From: Alkalihalobacterium alkalinitrilicum | GTDB lineage: Bacteria > Bacillota > Bacilli > Bacillales > Bacillaceae_F | Direction: 5' to 3' | NCBI RefSeq assembly: GCF_002019605.1 | Contig: NZ_KV917368.1 | Location: 1,090,997 to 1,154,996 of the forward strand | Length of the DNA stretch: 64,000 bases | Shown: positions 35,764-45,594 of the stretch, in pieces | Position numbering within the stretch: the stretch's first letter is position 1 | Layout: every line of letters begins with the position of its first letter | Program-made: the position numbers and the translations under genes | The notes under the pieces: generated by a model | The model's input: the letters and a program-made list of their open reading frames with translations, nothing else | Databases searched by the model: none | Told to the model about the DNA's origin: nothing

Positions 35764-36660
35764 TTGCCAGAACCAGTGTTGAATAATGTAGGTCAGGAAA
35801 CGGTAGCCCCAGTTAATAAAAAATCATCGGAATGGGAAGCTTTTAAAAAAAATACACTCGGAATGATTGCCTTGTGGATTTTAATCATAATATGCCTCAT
35901 TGCTTTATTGGCACCACTGTTAATGCCACATGATCCGTTAGCTCAAAATGTGGTAAACCGAATGGCAGGACCATCAGGTGAAAATTGGTTAGGAACGGAT
36001 CCGAACGGTCGGGATATTTTCAGCCGAATTTTATTGGGATCACAAATCTCTTTAATCGTTGGCTTTGCTGCCGTTGCAATTAGTAGTATCGTAGGTTTTG
36101 CAATTGGGATGATTGCAGGGTATAAAGGTGGGAAAGTGGATGATATCATCATGCGTTTTATGGAAGCGATTATGTCCATTCCGCTCCTACTATTAGGTCT
36201 TATGGTGTTAGTAGCAGTCAGCTCTAATATGATTACTCTCATATTAATTATTAGTATCGGTCTTATGCCTAGTTGTGCTCGTATCGCTCGCGGATCGACG
36301 TTAGAGTTAAAGGAAAAAGAATTTATAAAAGCAGCGATATCAATGGGAGCGGGAAGCACTCGGATTTTGTTAACTCATATACTACCGAATATCATTGGAC
36401 CGTTACTCGTTATTTCCACATTAAATATGACCGTTGTAATCATGGTTGAAGCCGCTTTAAGTTTTTTAGGGATGGGAATTCAACCTCCAACACCAACATG
36501 GGGAAATATGATCCAAGATGGGTTTAGGTATATTACAACACAGCCAGGAGTAGCAATTTATCCAGGAATCGCACTTATGATCGTATCTGTATGTTTTAAT
36601 CTCGTCGGTGATGCTCTTCGCGACGCAGTAGATCCTCATATTAAACAAAAAAGAAAATAA
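35764..36660 (+). CDS. ABC importer permease (DppC-like)
   Basis: A 298-residue permease with the DppC hallmark near the start of the periplasmic loop (HDPLAQN, then GTDPNGRDIFSRILLGS), six membrane segments and EAA loop AAISMGAGSTRILLTHILPN. It starts at TTG 35764 after AAAGGAGGA. It completes the ABC importer. Confidence 0.92.
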   Translation: MPEPVLNNVGQETVAPVNKKSSEWEAFKKNTLGMIALWILIIICLIALLAPLLMPHDPLAQNVVNRMAGPSGENWLGTDPNGRDIFSRILLGSQISLIVGFAAVAISSIVGFAIGMIAGYKGGKVDDIIMRFMEAIMSIPLLLLGLMVLVAVSSNMITLILIISIGLMPSCARIARGSTLELKEKEFIKAAISMGAGSTRILLTHILPNIIGPLLVISTLNMTVVIMVEAALSFLGMGIQPPTPTWGNMIQDGFRYITTQPGVAIYPGIALMIVSVCFNLVGDALRDAVDPHIKQKRK

Positions 36661-36677
36661 TGAGCGAGTGATGACTT

Positions 36678-36706
36678 ACCCCTGTATTTCGCGTAAATAC
36701 AGGGGT
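36678..36706 (+). terminator. Hairpin after the ABC importer operon
   Basis: A 12-bp stem ACCCCTGTATTT / AAATACAGGGGT with a 5-nt loop. No immediate T run, so termination may be partial and allow some read-through into the MFS gene. Confidence 0.55.
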
Positions 36707-36832
36707 GGTTCATGCTTTTTAATCTTTATCGATCACGATTTTTAAGAATAAGTTCGAATACATGAAATATAGTAGAAGGATTAAGAACAGGTCCATACGT
36801 TCTTTCGAAGTTCAATTTAGGAGTGTAACAAA

Positions 36833-38242
36833 ATGACAACCATTTCAAACGTCGAAGCTGAAGTGAAAGGATCCCATATTCGTTTATCGAAATCAGATCA
36901 GAAGAAGTTGATCGGTGTATTGTCGATCTTACTTTTATTTTCAGTTCTGAACAATACGATGTTTATCGTGTCCCTACCAGATATTACTGCTCACTTTAAT
37001 CTATTACCATCGACAGGAAGTTGGATAATAACGGGTTATACGATTTTCTTTGCGATCGGGGCACTATTATATGGAAAACTAGGGGATATATATCCAATTA
37101 AAACTCTTTTGCTAGTGGGGGTAACTGTATTTGCTTTAGGATCTTTTCTAGGATTTTTTGCGCAAAACTATATGATGGTTATTTTCGCTCGGATGTTACA
37201 AGCCGCAGGCGCCGCTGCTATTCCTGCCGTTGTTTTTATTATTCCATCCCGATATTTTCCGAATGAAAGAGGAAAAATGTTAAGCGTATTTTCAACAATG
37301 ATGGTCATTGGTTCGGGCATTGGGCCTGTGATGGGCGGCTTTATTGCAGGCGTATTGAATTGGCAATATATCTTTTTGATTTCTACCGTTTCGTTAATAA
37401 CAATCCCTTTTTTAAAATTATTACTTCCGAAAGAGGAAAAAAGAGAGGGGAAGACAGACCTACCAGGGGCTGTTCTTATGGCCCTAGGTGTTGCATTGTT
37501 TATCTTGTTTATTACCACATTTAATTGGCATTTCCTTTATTCTAGTATTTTTATGTTAGCATTTTTCGTATGGTGGATATTACGGGCAAAAAATCCATTC
37601 ATTCTTCCATCCATGTTTAAAAACAAACGATTTCGTATCGCGATCATCGTCAGTTTCTTTGGAATGATTATTATGTTTAGTAATATGTTTACCACTCCAC
37701 TTCTCCTCAGGGAGGTTTATAATTTAAACACGATCTTTATTGGACTCATCATGTTTCCAGGCGCGATTTTCAGTGCACTGTTTGCTCGTTTTGCAGGAAA
37801 TTCTACTGATCGCTGGGGTAGTGAACCTGTATGTATTTTTGCGTTATCATTAATTTTGCTTGGCGCAATTTTATTGTCTAGTTTTACTGGATATTCTCCA
37901 TGGTTAATAAGTTTTGCCTTTATTTTTGGCTATGTAGCATTCCCGTTCTTTCAAACGGCGATGGCAAGTTTAATCTCTTGGGTTCTTCCAGATGACCAAA
38001 TCGGGATTGGGATGGGAATTTTTAATTTGTTTAATTTTATGTCATCGGCCATTGGAGCGGCTGTTATAGGAAAAATTCTTGACTATTCAACGGATGGAGC
38101 GCCAATTAATCCGATTGTTCATTCAACTGGTGTAATTGCCAGCTATAGTAATATTTTTATTGGAATGGGCGGCCTTGTTATTTTAAATGGTCTTTACTTT
38201 TTACTTTCCACTAGAAAATTCCGTCCACTATCGAGAAATTAA
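36833..38242 (+). CDS. MFS transporter, DHA2-like
   Basis: A 469-residue integral membrane protein with about 12-14 hydrophobic helices and the MFS loop GKLGDIYPIKTLLLVG (motif A form) and motif C-like GSGIGPVMGGFIAG. The pattern fits drug:H+ antiporters of the 14-TM DHA2 class. Its place between the importer and monooxygenase genes suggests export of a toxic intermediate, or substrate uptake. TAGGAGTG precedes the ATG. Confidence 0.85.
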   Translation: MTTISNVEAEVKGSHIRLSKSDQKKLIGVLSILLLFSVLNNTMFIVSLPDITAHFNLLPSTGSWIITGYTIFFAIGALLYGKLGDIYPIKTLLLVGVTVFALGSFLGFFAQNYMMVIFARMLQAAGAAAIPAVVFIIPSRYFPNERGKMLSVFSTMMVIGSGIGPVMGGFIAGVLNWQYIFLISTVSLITIPFLKLLLPKEEKREGKTDLPGAVLMALGVALFILFITTFNWHFLYSSIFMLAFFVWWILRAKNPFILPSMFKNKRFRIAIIVSFFGMIIMFSNMFTTPLLLREVYNLNTIFIGLIMFPGAIFSALFARFAGNSTDRWGSEPVCIFALSLILLGAILLSSFTGYSPWLISFAFIFGYVAFPFFQTAMASLISWVLPDDQIGIGMGIFNLFNFMSSAIGAAVIGKILDYSTDGAPINPIVHSTGVIASYSNIFIGMGGLVILNGLYFLLSTRKFRPLSRN

Positions 38243-38323
38243 GGTACCCAAAATAGATAAGAAAACTTTAATAACTAGACCAGTTAGGAGCAAAACATAT
38301 TGTATACGTAGCGGTTCTTAATA

Positions 38324-38367
38324 AACTTCCATTATTAAGTTTTAAACCTTATTAATGGAAGTTTTTT
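38324..38367 (+). terminator. Terminator after the MFS gene
   Basis: An 11-bp perfect stem AACTTCCATTA / TAATGGAAGTT followed by TTTTT. Confidence 0.8.
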
Positions 38368-38504
38368 GATTCAAGTCGAAATTTCATCTGCTATGAAGTC
38401 TCAGAATTCTTCCCACATAGCCTTCCGAATAAGAGCGAACCATAAGTCACCTTTCCACATGATAATGTGAATAATATTTTATAAAAAGTAATAATCTACC
38501 TTTC

Positions 38505-38527
38505 AAAATTCTTACAAGTAATAAAAA
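38505..38527 (+). promoter_or_regulatory. Shared upstream box 3 (candidate activator site)
   Basis: AAAATTCTTACAAGTAATAA, a diverged form of boxes 1 and 2, 74 bp upstream of the third sigma-54 -24 GG. Confidence 0.4.
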
Positions 38528-38577
38528 AGGTTAGAAAAAAGTAGATAAAACCCCTTGATTTATATGGAATTTAATCT

Positions 38578-38593
38578 TGGCATGTTAATTGCA
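38578..38593 (+). promoter_or_regulatory. Sigma-54 promoter 3 (monooxygenase/TRAP block)
   Basis: TGGCATGTTAATTGCA with GG and GC 12 nt apart, 87 nt before the Dabb gene. Confidence 0.8.
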
Positions 38594-38679
38594 TTAATTT
38601 AATATACAGGTCCTAAAAAATGGTTACTCACCTTTAGGATTGGATAACTAAATTATATTTTTAAATGGAGGTAAAGAAA

Positions 38680-38967
38680 ATGATAGAACATATCGTGTTA
38701 ATTAATTTTGTCGAGGGTGTACAACAAAATCAGTTAGAAGAGGTAATACAAAAAGTCCATAGGATTAAGGAGGAAATCCCAGGAATTATAGAGGCACAAG
38801 CAGGTACAAATATTAATGATAATGGGTATCAATTTGGGATTTACATGCGTTTTGAAGATAAGGCTGCTCTTGATGGGTACTTGCCTCATCCAAAACATAT
38901 TGAAGCAGTGAATTTATTGAAAGAAATTGGTCTAGTTGATATTACATCCATAGATTTTGAGATTTAG
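38680..38967 (+). CDS. Dabb family protein (stress-responsive alpha-beta barrel)
   Basis: A 95-residue dimeric alpha-beta barrel protein: MIEHIVLINFVEG at the start, IPGIIEAQAGTN, and the HPKHIEAVNLL segment seen in the family. Some members are cyclases or monooxygenase-like enzymes of small hydrophobic substrates, others have no known role. I start it at ATG 38680, since the upstream ATG 38665 is part of the ribosome site (GGAGGT). First gene after sigma-54 promoter 3, directly before a flavin monooxygenase. Confidence 0.85.
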   Translation: MIEHIVLINFVEGVQQNQLEEVIQKVHRIKEEIPGIIEAQAGTNINDNGYQFGIYMRFEDKAALDGYLPHPKHIEAVNLLKEIGLVDITSIDFEI

Positions 38968-39029
38968 TTTCGTAGATTTGTCGTAGATTTCATGTAGCAT
39001 GATTTAGTTTGAAAAGAGGAGGGCTTTTC

Positions 39030-40274
39030 ATGGCTCTAAAAATAATAGGTTTTAGTTTTATGCCCTATATGGATTTGCCTAAGGACTTTGACCAAAAATA
39101 TTCGAGTATCTGGGTCGATATCCCAAAATCTTTGTATGATCCAGAAAAGGGTCATCGGATGTACAACGAATTTCTAGATGAATTTGAACTCATGGTCGAT
39201 ATGGGCTTTGATGGAATTGGAGTTAATGAACATCATAGTGACGGTGGTTGCCTGATGCCTTCGCCCAATTTAATGGCATCGATCTTAGCCCGTAAAGTGA
39301 GAGATACGAACACGGCGTTACTCGTATTAGGAAATAGTATCGCGCTCTATAATCCAGCGATTCGAATTGCGGAAGAAGGAGCAATGCTAGATGTATTAAG
39401 TGGTGGAAGGTTTATTCAAGGTTTTCCTGTCGGCACGTCCATGGATACGAACTATACGTATGGAGTTAGTCCCGCAGAATTACGCGAGCGTTACCAAGAA
39501 GCTCATGATTTAATACTTAAAGCTTGGAAAGAAGAAGAAATATTTTCATGGAATGGGAAGTACAATCAATTACGGTATGTTAACCCATGGCCAAGACCGA
39601 TGCAAAATCCTCATCCGCCTGTATGGATTCCAGGTGGTGGAAGTGTCGAAACGTATGATTTTACGATCCAAAATAATTACCAGTTTTCTTACTTAAGTTT
39701 TAGTGGTTGGGAAAGAGCAAAGAAAGTATTGGGTCCATACTGGGATCTTGTCCAAGAACATGGTGCAGAAATGAACCCTCATAGGGTAGGACTTACTCAG
39801 GCTATTTTTGTCTCAGAAACAGATGAGAGTGCGAAACGTGAATATGAAGAACATTATCGATATTTCTTACGTACAGCGTCACATGTTCACCCTCATTTTG
39901 CTGAAGCACCAGGGTATCGAACCGAAAAAAGTTTGCGAGCAGGTTTGAACTCGCAATATTTAAAAGGTGGGGGCTCTGCATTTAATCCAAAAGAAGCAAC
40001 ATGGGAAGAGTTAATTGAAAAAGGAGTTATTATCGCTGGTTCACCAAGTACTGTTCGTGATCGGTTAATAGCTGCTGCAAAAGACCTAAGAGTTGGGACA
40101 ATCTTTGCGATGATGCACATTGGATCAATGCCACGTTGGTTAACGATGAAAAATATTCAAATGTTTGCTCAAGAAGTCAAACCGCATCTGCAAGATTTAT
40201 GGAGTGAGTGGGATGCGTCACCATATTGGCCAACTGGTGTAAACGCAAATAACGAGGTATTAACGAAGCGTTAA
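39030..40274 (+). CDS. LLM class flavin-dependent monooxygenase 1
   Basis: A 414-residue luciferase-like TIM barrel. Seen: GVNEHHS at the barrel's active-site edge, the flavin-binding RIAEEGAMLDVLSGGRFIQGFPVG, AWKEEEIFSWNGKY and the C-terminal AGSPSTVRDRL. Such enzymes use reduced FMN and O2 to hydroxylate or perform Baeyer-Villiger oxidation; the FMN reductase is not in this window. ATG 39030 follows GAGGAGG. About two thirds of its residues match the second copy at 42596, so the pair arose by duplication. Confidence 0.88.
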   Translation: MALKIIGFSFMPYMDLPKDFDQKYSSIWVDIPKSLYDPEKGHRMYNEFLDEFELMVDMGFDGIGVNEHHSDGGCLMPSPNLMASILARKVRDTNTALLVLGNSIALYNPAIRIAEEGAMLDVLSGGRFIQGFPVGTSMDTNYTYGVSPAELRERYQEAHDLILKAWKEEEIFSWNGKYNQLRYVNPWPRPMQNPHPPVWIPGGGSVETYDFTIQNNYQFSYLSFSGWERAKKVLGPYWDLVQEHGAEMNPHRVGLTQAIFVSETDESAKREYEEHYRYFLRTASHVHPHFAEAPGYRTEKSLRAGLNSQYLKGGGSAFNPKEATWEELIEKGVIIAGSPSTVRDRLIAAAKDLRVGTIFAMMHIGSMPRWLTMKNIQMFAQEVKPHLQDLWSEWDASPYWPTGVNANNEVLTKR

Positions 40275-40346
40275 TTCCCTAAATCAAATTATGACAGGTT
40301 TAACCCGAAGATGATTTAACTGTCGCTAGTGAATAGGACAAATTGT

Positions 40347-40360
40347 TGAAAGCGTTTTCT
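40347..40360 (+). promoter_or_regulatory. cre-like site ahead of the TRAP transporter genes
   Basis: TGAAAGCGTTTTCT, 13 of 14 cre positions, in the 251-nt gap between the first monooxygenase and the TRAP genes. Confidence 0.6.
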
Positions 40361-40525
40361 ACAAGGGGCAATATGTGGAATTCATCAGTTATAGGACATA
40401 CGAGTAGATTTCACATAAAAGTATCAGGGCTATAACACAATCTATCGATGCAGTATATCTGAGTAGCTCAGGCACTTGTGAAACAGTTTTAACTTACCTG
40501 AAGCGGAAAGTGGAGGGGAAATCTT

Positions 40526-41041
40526 GTGAAAGTATTAAAAACTATTATTAATAATATCGATCGCTTTTTAGCTGTGATTTCAAGCTGTGCACTCATTGCA
40601 TTAATGCTATTAGTTACGGCCAACGTACTAGGAAGGTGGCTTTTTAGTTCACCCATTGTTTCTACCATTGAAATTTCAAGTGAATATTTAATGGTAATCA
40701 TTGTATTCCTGGCTTTAAGTTATACACATTCTTACAAAGATCATATTAGTGTTAATATTTTGCAACAGAAATTTAAAGGAATATGGGCGAAAATCAATCG
40801 AATTATCATTAACGTTGTTGGTGTTACAGTCTGTTTCACCATTACGTATGTTTATTTTTTACGCACGATTGAATTTTATGAAAAAAGTATCGTGTCGTCT
40901 AGTTTACTAGCTTATCCATTATACCCAGTAATGCTCATGATTGCAGTAGGCACATTTTTATTTGGATTAAGAATGCTACTCGAATTAGTAGAAATGATCT
41001 TAGGAAAAGATGTTCAGGAGGAAGATGCTAATAAACTATAA
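40526..41041 (+). CDS. TRAP transporter small permease (DctQ-like)
   Basis: A 171-residue protein with four membrane helices and the DctQ pattern (ISSCALIALMLLVTANVLGRWLFSSPI; YTHSYKDHISVNIL). It pairs with the large permease to import carboxylate-type substrates using a sodium or proton gradient. It starts at GTG 40526 after GGAGGGG. Confidence 0.9.
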   Translation: MKVLKTIINNIDRFLAVISSCALIALMLLVTANVLGRWLFSSPIVSTIEISSEYLMVIIVFLALSYTHSYKDHISVNILQQKFKGIWAKINRIIINVVGVTVCFTITYVYFLRTIEFYEKSIVSSSLLAYPLYPVMLMIAVGTFLFGLRMLLELVEMILGKDVQEEDANKL

Positions 41042-41073
41042 AAATTGAGTATGATCAAAAGGGAATGAAGAAA

Positions 41074-42354
41074 ATGATGGCATTAAGTTTTATCATATTA
41101 CTTTTAATTCTGTTATTTACAGGGATGCCCGTAGCGTTTGCGCTAATAACTGTAGGCGCATTAGGGATCATTTTCAATTCAGGGTTCGATATTCTCTTAT
41201 CTGTTATATCAACTACTGTCTTTCGAAGTGTGAATAGTTTTAGTTTTATTACAATCCCTCTATTCATACTTATGGCTGAATTAATCTCGAGAAGTAGAAT
41301 AGCAGAAGACCTATTTGACGCTTTGAGAAAATGGATTGGCCAATTACCTGGTGGGATTGGTGTTACAACGGTCTTTTCAAGTGCAGGATTCGGGGCATTG
41401 TCAGGATCAAGCTTAGCTGCGACATCTATCATGTCTAAAATAGCAATTCCACAAATGATCCGGGTTGGGTATAAAGATACGTTTTCTGCAGGTCTTGTCG
41501 CCTCGTCAACAGGTACTTTAGCAGTGATGATTCCGCCGAGTATTCCGCTAATTATTTATGGCATTCAAACCGAAACATCGATCGGTCAACTACTCATTGC
41601 GGGAATTGTTCCAGGACTATTGTTAGCCCTCTTATTATCGATCTATGTTACGGTAGCAGCCTTAAGAAGTGATAGAGTAGTTGAAAAATTTACGTGGAAA
41701 GAAAGATTTCAATCGATTACTTACATTTGGCCCATTGCTTTACTTATCATCGCTGTCTTACTAGTCATTTATACAGGAATTGGAACATCAACTGAAGCAG
41801 CAGCCATCGGTGCATTAGGTGCCCTTATTATTGGCGTTCTTGCGAAGCGATTAAATGGAAGGTTGATCGTTGAATCTCTATTAATTACAGTAAGGCAAAC
41901 ATCGATGCTATTTTTCATCGTGGTTGGTGCCTACCTTTTCTCTTATTTCATCACGATGACAAGAATCGGTGTCTACATCGTAGATACGATCGAAGCAAGT
42001 AATTTATCTCCTATCACCATTTTACTTTTAGTTATCCTTTTATATTTAGTTTTGGGGTGTTTCCTAGACTTACTGAGTGCCATGTTACTTACATTACCAG
42101 TAGTGCTCCCATTAATGATGGGATTAGGCTATGATCCGATATGGTTCGGAATTCTAGTCGTTTTATTGCTCGAAATTGGCTTAGTCACTCCGCCATTAGG
42201 AATCAATTTATTTATAACGAGTAGTAGCTCAGGCGTTCCGATTCACAAAGTTTTCTATGGCTCAGCACCGTTTTTACTAGTCATCATGTTAGTCGTCATC
42301 TTAATTATTTTATTCCCACAACTCGTACTGTTTTTACCAAATAGTAGTTTTTAA
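41074..42354 (+). CDS. TRAP transporter large permease (DctM-like)
   Basis: A membrane protein of about 426 residues with 12 or so helices. DctM features: GMPVAFALITVGALG, SGSSLAATSIMSKIAIPQMIRVGY, TGTLAVMIPPSIPLIIYG, and TPPLGINLF near the end. I choose ATG 41074, spaced 9 nt from AAGGGA; ATG 41065 is too close to that site. The matching binding protein lies at 46680. Confidence 0.9.
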   Translation: MMALSFIILLLILLFTGMPVAFALITVGALGIIFNSGFDILLSVISTTVFRSVNSFSFITIPLFILMAELISRSRIAEDLFDALRKWIGQLPGGIGVTTVFSSAGFGALSGSSLAATSIMSKIAIPQMIRVGYKDTFSAGLVASSTGTLAVMIPPSIPLIIYGIQTETSIGQLLIAGIVPGLLLALLLSIYVTVAALRSDRVVEKFTWKERFQSITYIWPIALLIIAVLLVIYTGIGTSTEAAAIGALGALIIGVLAKRLNGRLIVESLLITVRQTSMLFFIVVGAYLFSYFITMTRIGVYIVDTIEASNLSPITILLLVILLYLVLGCFLDLLSAMLLTLPVVLPLMMGLGYDPIWFGILVVLLLEIGLVTPPLGINLFITSSSSGVPIHKVFYGSAPFLLVIMLVVILIILFPQLVLFLPNSSF

Positions 42355-42595
42355 CTACTTTTCTAAGTGAAAAGTTGCAGAACTAAAATACTGAATATTC
42401 GTATTTTTTTGTAAATTCATTACATTGTTGTTATTCCATTAAGGGAGGTGGTCGTTTTACTGAAACCTTTCGACCCATAAAATTTCTTCTACACAGTTAA
42501 CAAAAGGGGCCCGCGTAGGTACGTTTTTAGTTTTTTGATGAAAGAAGTATTTGGATTATTCCATCCCATCTGAAATTTTAAAGGAGGAAAAAGAA

Positions 42596-43864
42596 ATGTC
42601 GTTAAAGTTTGTTGGTTTTCATTTAATGCCATACCAAGATTTACCTGATGATTTTGAGAAGGTGTATCCGAGTATGCACGTAACAGTCCCAAAAAAGTTG
42701 TATGATCCAGAAAAGGGGTACACGATGTACCATGATTACCTTGATGAATTAGAATACATGGTTGAGGTCGGTCTAGACGGTGTCGGAGTCAATGAACATC
42801 ATAATTGTGCGTATGGAATGATGCCTTCACCTAATTTAATGGCTTCGGTTTTAGCACGAAAAGTTCGAGACACAAATACAGCTCTCGTCGTTTTAGGTAA
42901 TAGTATCGCTCTATATAATCCTGCCGTACGAGTTGCTGAAGAAGGTGCGATGTTAGATGTGTTGAGTGGCGGTAGACTCGTTCAAGGTTTCCCAGTCGGA
43001 ACATCAGCAGATACGAATTATGTATATGGTGTCATACCAGCTGAATTAAGAGAGCGCTATCAGGAAGCGCATGACTTAATTATTAAAAGTTGGAAAGAAG
43101 AAGAGATGTTTTCATGGAATGGGAAGTATAATCAGCTTCGCTACGTGAATCCATGGCCAAAACCAATGCAAAAACCACATCCGCCGATATGGATCCCAGG
43201 CGGTGGTAGTGTGGAAACGTATGATTTAACGATCGAAAATAATTATCAATTTTCATACTTAAGTTTATATGGTGGCAATCATGCGAAAAAAGTTATGAAC
43301 TCATTCTGGAACCGTGTCGAAGAATTAGGTGCGGATATGAATCCATACCGAGTAGGATATACGCAAATTATTTTTGTTTCGGAAACAGATGAAAGTGCGA
43401 AGCGAGATTATGAACAACATGTAAGGTATTTCTATGAGAAGTTACAACATTCGGATCCTCGAACGGCTGATGCGCCAGGGTACCGTACAATTAAAAGTTT
43501 ACGAGCGGGGTTAAATTCTCAACTTGCTGCACAAGCGCAAGGAGTGAAATCTGCAGCTCAACTTGCTCAATCAGGAGAACTGACGTGGGAAGATTTAATC
43601 GAACAAGGGTATATCGTCGCAGGTTCACCACAAACAGTCAGAGATCGATTAAGAGAGATCGCTAAAGATTTACGAGTCGGTACGATATTTGCTTTATTAC
43701 ATTTAGGTGCAATGCCTCGTTGGTTAACAATGAAAAATATTCAAATGTTTGGGGAAGAAGTTTTACCTCATCTACAAGATGTTTGGAGCGATTGGGACGC
43801 ATCTGAATACTGGCCGAAAGGTGTAATAAGCAATTCTCAACAAGAAATTAGCGAACGAAAATAG
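42596..43864 (+). CDS. LLM class flavin-dependent monooxygenase 2
   Basis: A 422-residue paralogue of the enzyme at 39030, with the same active-site GVNEHHN and flavin segment RVAEEGAMLDVLSGGRLVQGFPVG. An extra stretch of about 10 residues occurs near residue 330 (AAQAQGVKSAAQLAQSG). A clean AAAGGAGG site precedes ATG 42596. The two copies may act on successive intermediates or different isomers. The 241-nt gap before it shows no promoter that I can support. Confidence 0.88.
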   Translation: MSLKFVGFHLMPYQDLPDDFEKVYPSMHVTVPKKLYDPEKGYTMYHDYLDELEYMVEVGLDGVGVNEHHNCAYGMMPSPNLMASVLARKVRDTNTALVVLGNSIALYNPAVRVAEEGAMLDVLSGGRLVQGFPVGTSADTNYVYGVIPAELRERYQEAHDLIIKSWKEEEMFSWNGKYNQLRYVNPWPKPMQKPHPPIWIPGGGSVETYDLTIENNYQFSYLSLYGGNHAKKVMNSFWNRVEELGADMNPYRVGYTQIIFVSETDESAKRDYEQHVRYFYEKLQHSDPRTADAPGYRTIKSLRAGLNSQLAAQAQGVKSAAQLAQSGELTWEDLIEQGYIVAGSPQTVRDRLREIAKDLRVGTIFALLHLGAMPRWLTMKNIQMFGEEVLPHLQDVWSDWDASEYWPKGVISNSQQEISERK

Positions 43865-43922
43865 TAGAACTTTCTGTCTATTGTAATTAGCATTTTTATT
43901 CCAATAAAGAAAGAGGGATCCT

Positions 43923-44687
43923 ATGAAATTAGAGAATAAAGTTGCCATTATTACTGGGGCTGGTGGTGGGCTGGGTCGTGAAATGAGTTTAGAATTCATT
44001 AACCAGGGAGCTTCTGTTGTTGTAGCTGACATTAATATTGAAGCAGCTAATGAAACAGTACAACTTCTTGAAGAAATAGTTGGGCAAGGAAAAGCAATTA
44101 GTGTTGAGGTGGATTGCACAAATGTAGGAATGGTCGATTCGATGATCAAAAAAACGATTGATGAATTTGGAAAAATTGATATTTTAATCAATAATGCTGG
44201 CGGTAAGGCGGATCGTTCTCTTGCTATTGATACAACCGAAGAATCGTGGGACGAAACGATAGCAATTAATCTGAAAGGAACGTTTATCGTATCTCGTCAA
44301 GTGATACCCATTATGTTGAATGCAGGAAAAGGAGTAATCGTTAATACAGCCTCTGCATCAGCGATTATTGCTAGTGCAGCAGGTGTAGCGTATACAGCTG
44401 CGAAACACGGTGTTATTGGATTAACGAAACAATTAGCTTATGAATTTGGACAAAAAGGCGTTCGCGTAAATGCTGTTTGTCCTGGAGTAACTGCAACTCC
44501 AAAATTAATAGAAAATAACATGGCTGAAGATGGCGGACCATGGCATGAATTAACGATGGCTGCTCCTGCTGGTAGATATGGGAAACCAGCAGATATTGCT
44601 AAAGTAACCGCATTTTTAGCAAGTGATGATGCCGACTTTATTCACGGAAGTGCTATACAAGTTGATGGTGGTTCAACTGTTATATAA
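43923..44687 (+). CDS. Short-chain dehydrogenase/reductase (SDR)
   Basis: A 254-residue classical SDR: TGAGGGLG, ILINNAGG, catalytic YTAAKHG, and C-terminal GSAIQVDGGSTVI. ADINIEAAN after strand 2 suggests NAD(H). It differs clearly from the 29750/45856 pair, so it probably handles another intermediate. It lies between the second monooxygenase and the alpha/beta hydrolase. Confidence 0.9.
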   Translation: MKLENKVAIITGAGGGLGREMSLEFINQGASVVVADINIEAANETVQLLEEIVGQGKAISVEVDCTNVGMVDSMIKKTIDEFGKIDILINNAGGKADRSLAIDTTEESWDETIAINLKGTFIVSRQVIPIMLNAGKGVIVNTASASAIIASAAGVAYTAAKHGVIGLTKQLAYEFGQKGVRVNAVCPGVTATPKLIENNMAEDGGPWHELTMAAPAGRYGKPADIAKVTAFLASDDADFIHGSAIQVDGGSTVI

Positions 44688-44741
44688 GAAAGTAATATAA
44701 TTTGAGATTTTAAATGAACGAATGATGAAAGGATGAGAAGT

Positions 44742-45554
44742 ATGATAAATCCAATAAAAAAAACGTACACGATCAATAATAAAGTAACTTTTGCAGTAGA
44801 AATAGCAGGTGAAGGAGAACCACTCGTTTATCTACATGGAGCAGGTGGCGTGGCGTGGGATCCATTTTTAGAAGGATTAGCACAAAAATATCAAGTAATT
44901 GTCCCTTATTTACCTGGTACAGGTGAGTCAACAGGATTAGAACATATTGATGGCGTATGGGATTTAGTATTGTATTATTACGACTTATTTGAAGCGATGG
45001 GCTTAGAATCCGTGAACATCATCGGTCATTCGCTCGGTGGAATGATCGCCACTGAGCTAGCAGCAACCGATCAAAAGCGTATCAAGAACTTAGTGGTAGC
45101 TTGTCCAGTTGGGTTATGGTTAGATGAACATCCAATCCCAGATGTGTTATCGATGTTACCTGATGAAGCACTTGAACATGCATTTGCAGATCCAAACTCT
45201 CCTTATGTTCAAGCGATGAAAGAGAAAGCAAATACAGACGATGTGAACGAAAAAATTGAGTTAACGATCGAGAGAGTTAAAAACTTGAATGCAGCTGGAA
45301 AATTTTTATGGCCTATTCCTGATCGTGGCTTAAAGAAGCGAATTCATCGCGTTAAAGCACCTACCCTTATTATATGGGGAGATAAGGATAAAATGGTCGC
45401 TCCAATTTATGGAGAAGAATTCCAAAAATCCATCCCACAATCAAAATTGGTCACACTTGAAGACGCTTCTCATATGGTTCTCTTAGAAAAACACGAAGAA
45501 GCAATCAATTCCGTACTCACTTTTTTTGAGATGAACTTAGCTAAGGAAGCTTAA
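44742..45554 (+). CDS. Alpha/beta hydrolase
   Basis: A 270-residue alpha/beta hydrolase: oxyanion HGAGGVAWDP, nucleophile elbow GHSLGG, acid in IWGDKDKMV and histidine in DASHMVLLEKH. The fold includes C-C hydrolases, lactonases and esterases. Next to luciferase-like monooxygenases, it would fit opening a lactone or ester made by Baeyer-Villiger oxidation. ATG 44742 has AAAGGA at 9 nt; ATG 44733 is too close. Confidence 0.88.
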   Translation: MINPIKKTYTINNKVTFAVEIAGEGEPLVYLHGAGGVAWDPFLEGLAQKYQVIVPYLPGTGESTGLEHIDGVWDLVLYYYDLFEAMGLESVNIIGHSLGGMIATELAATDQKRIKNLVVACPVGLWLDEHPIPDVLSMLPDEALEHAFADPNSPYVQAMKEKANTDDVNEKIELTIERVKNLNAAGKFLWPIPDRGLKKRIHRVKAPTLIIWGDKDKMVAPIYGEEFQKSIPQSKLVTLEDASHMVLLEKHEEAINSVLTFFEMNLAKEA

Positions 45555-45594
45555 AAAAATACCGAACTAAAACTATTAATCTAATCAAACCTCA

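Noticed and set aside
35943-36359. 138-codon minus-strand frame inside the DppC-like permease gene
   Set aside because: Antisense shadow with no start signal, overlapping a fully supported gene.
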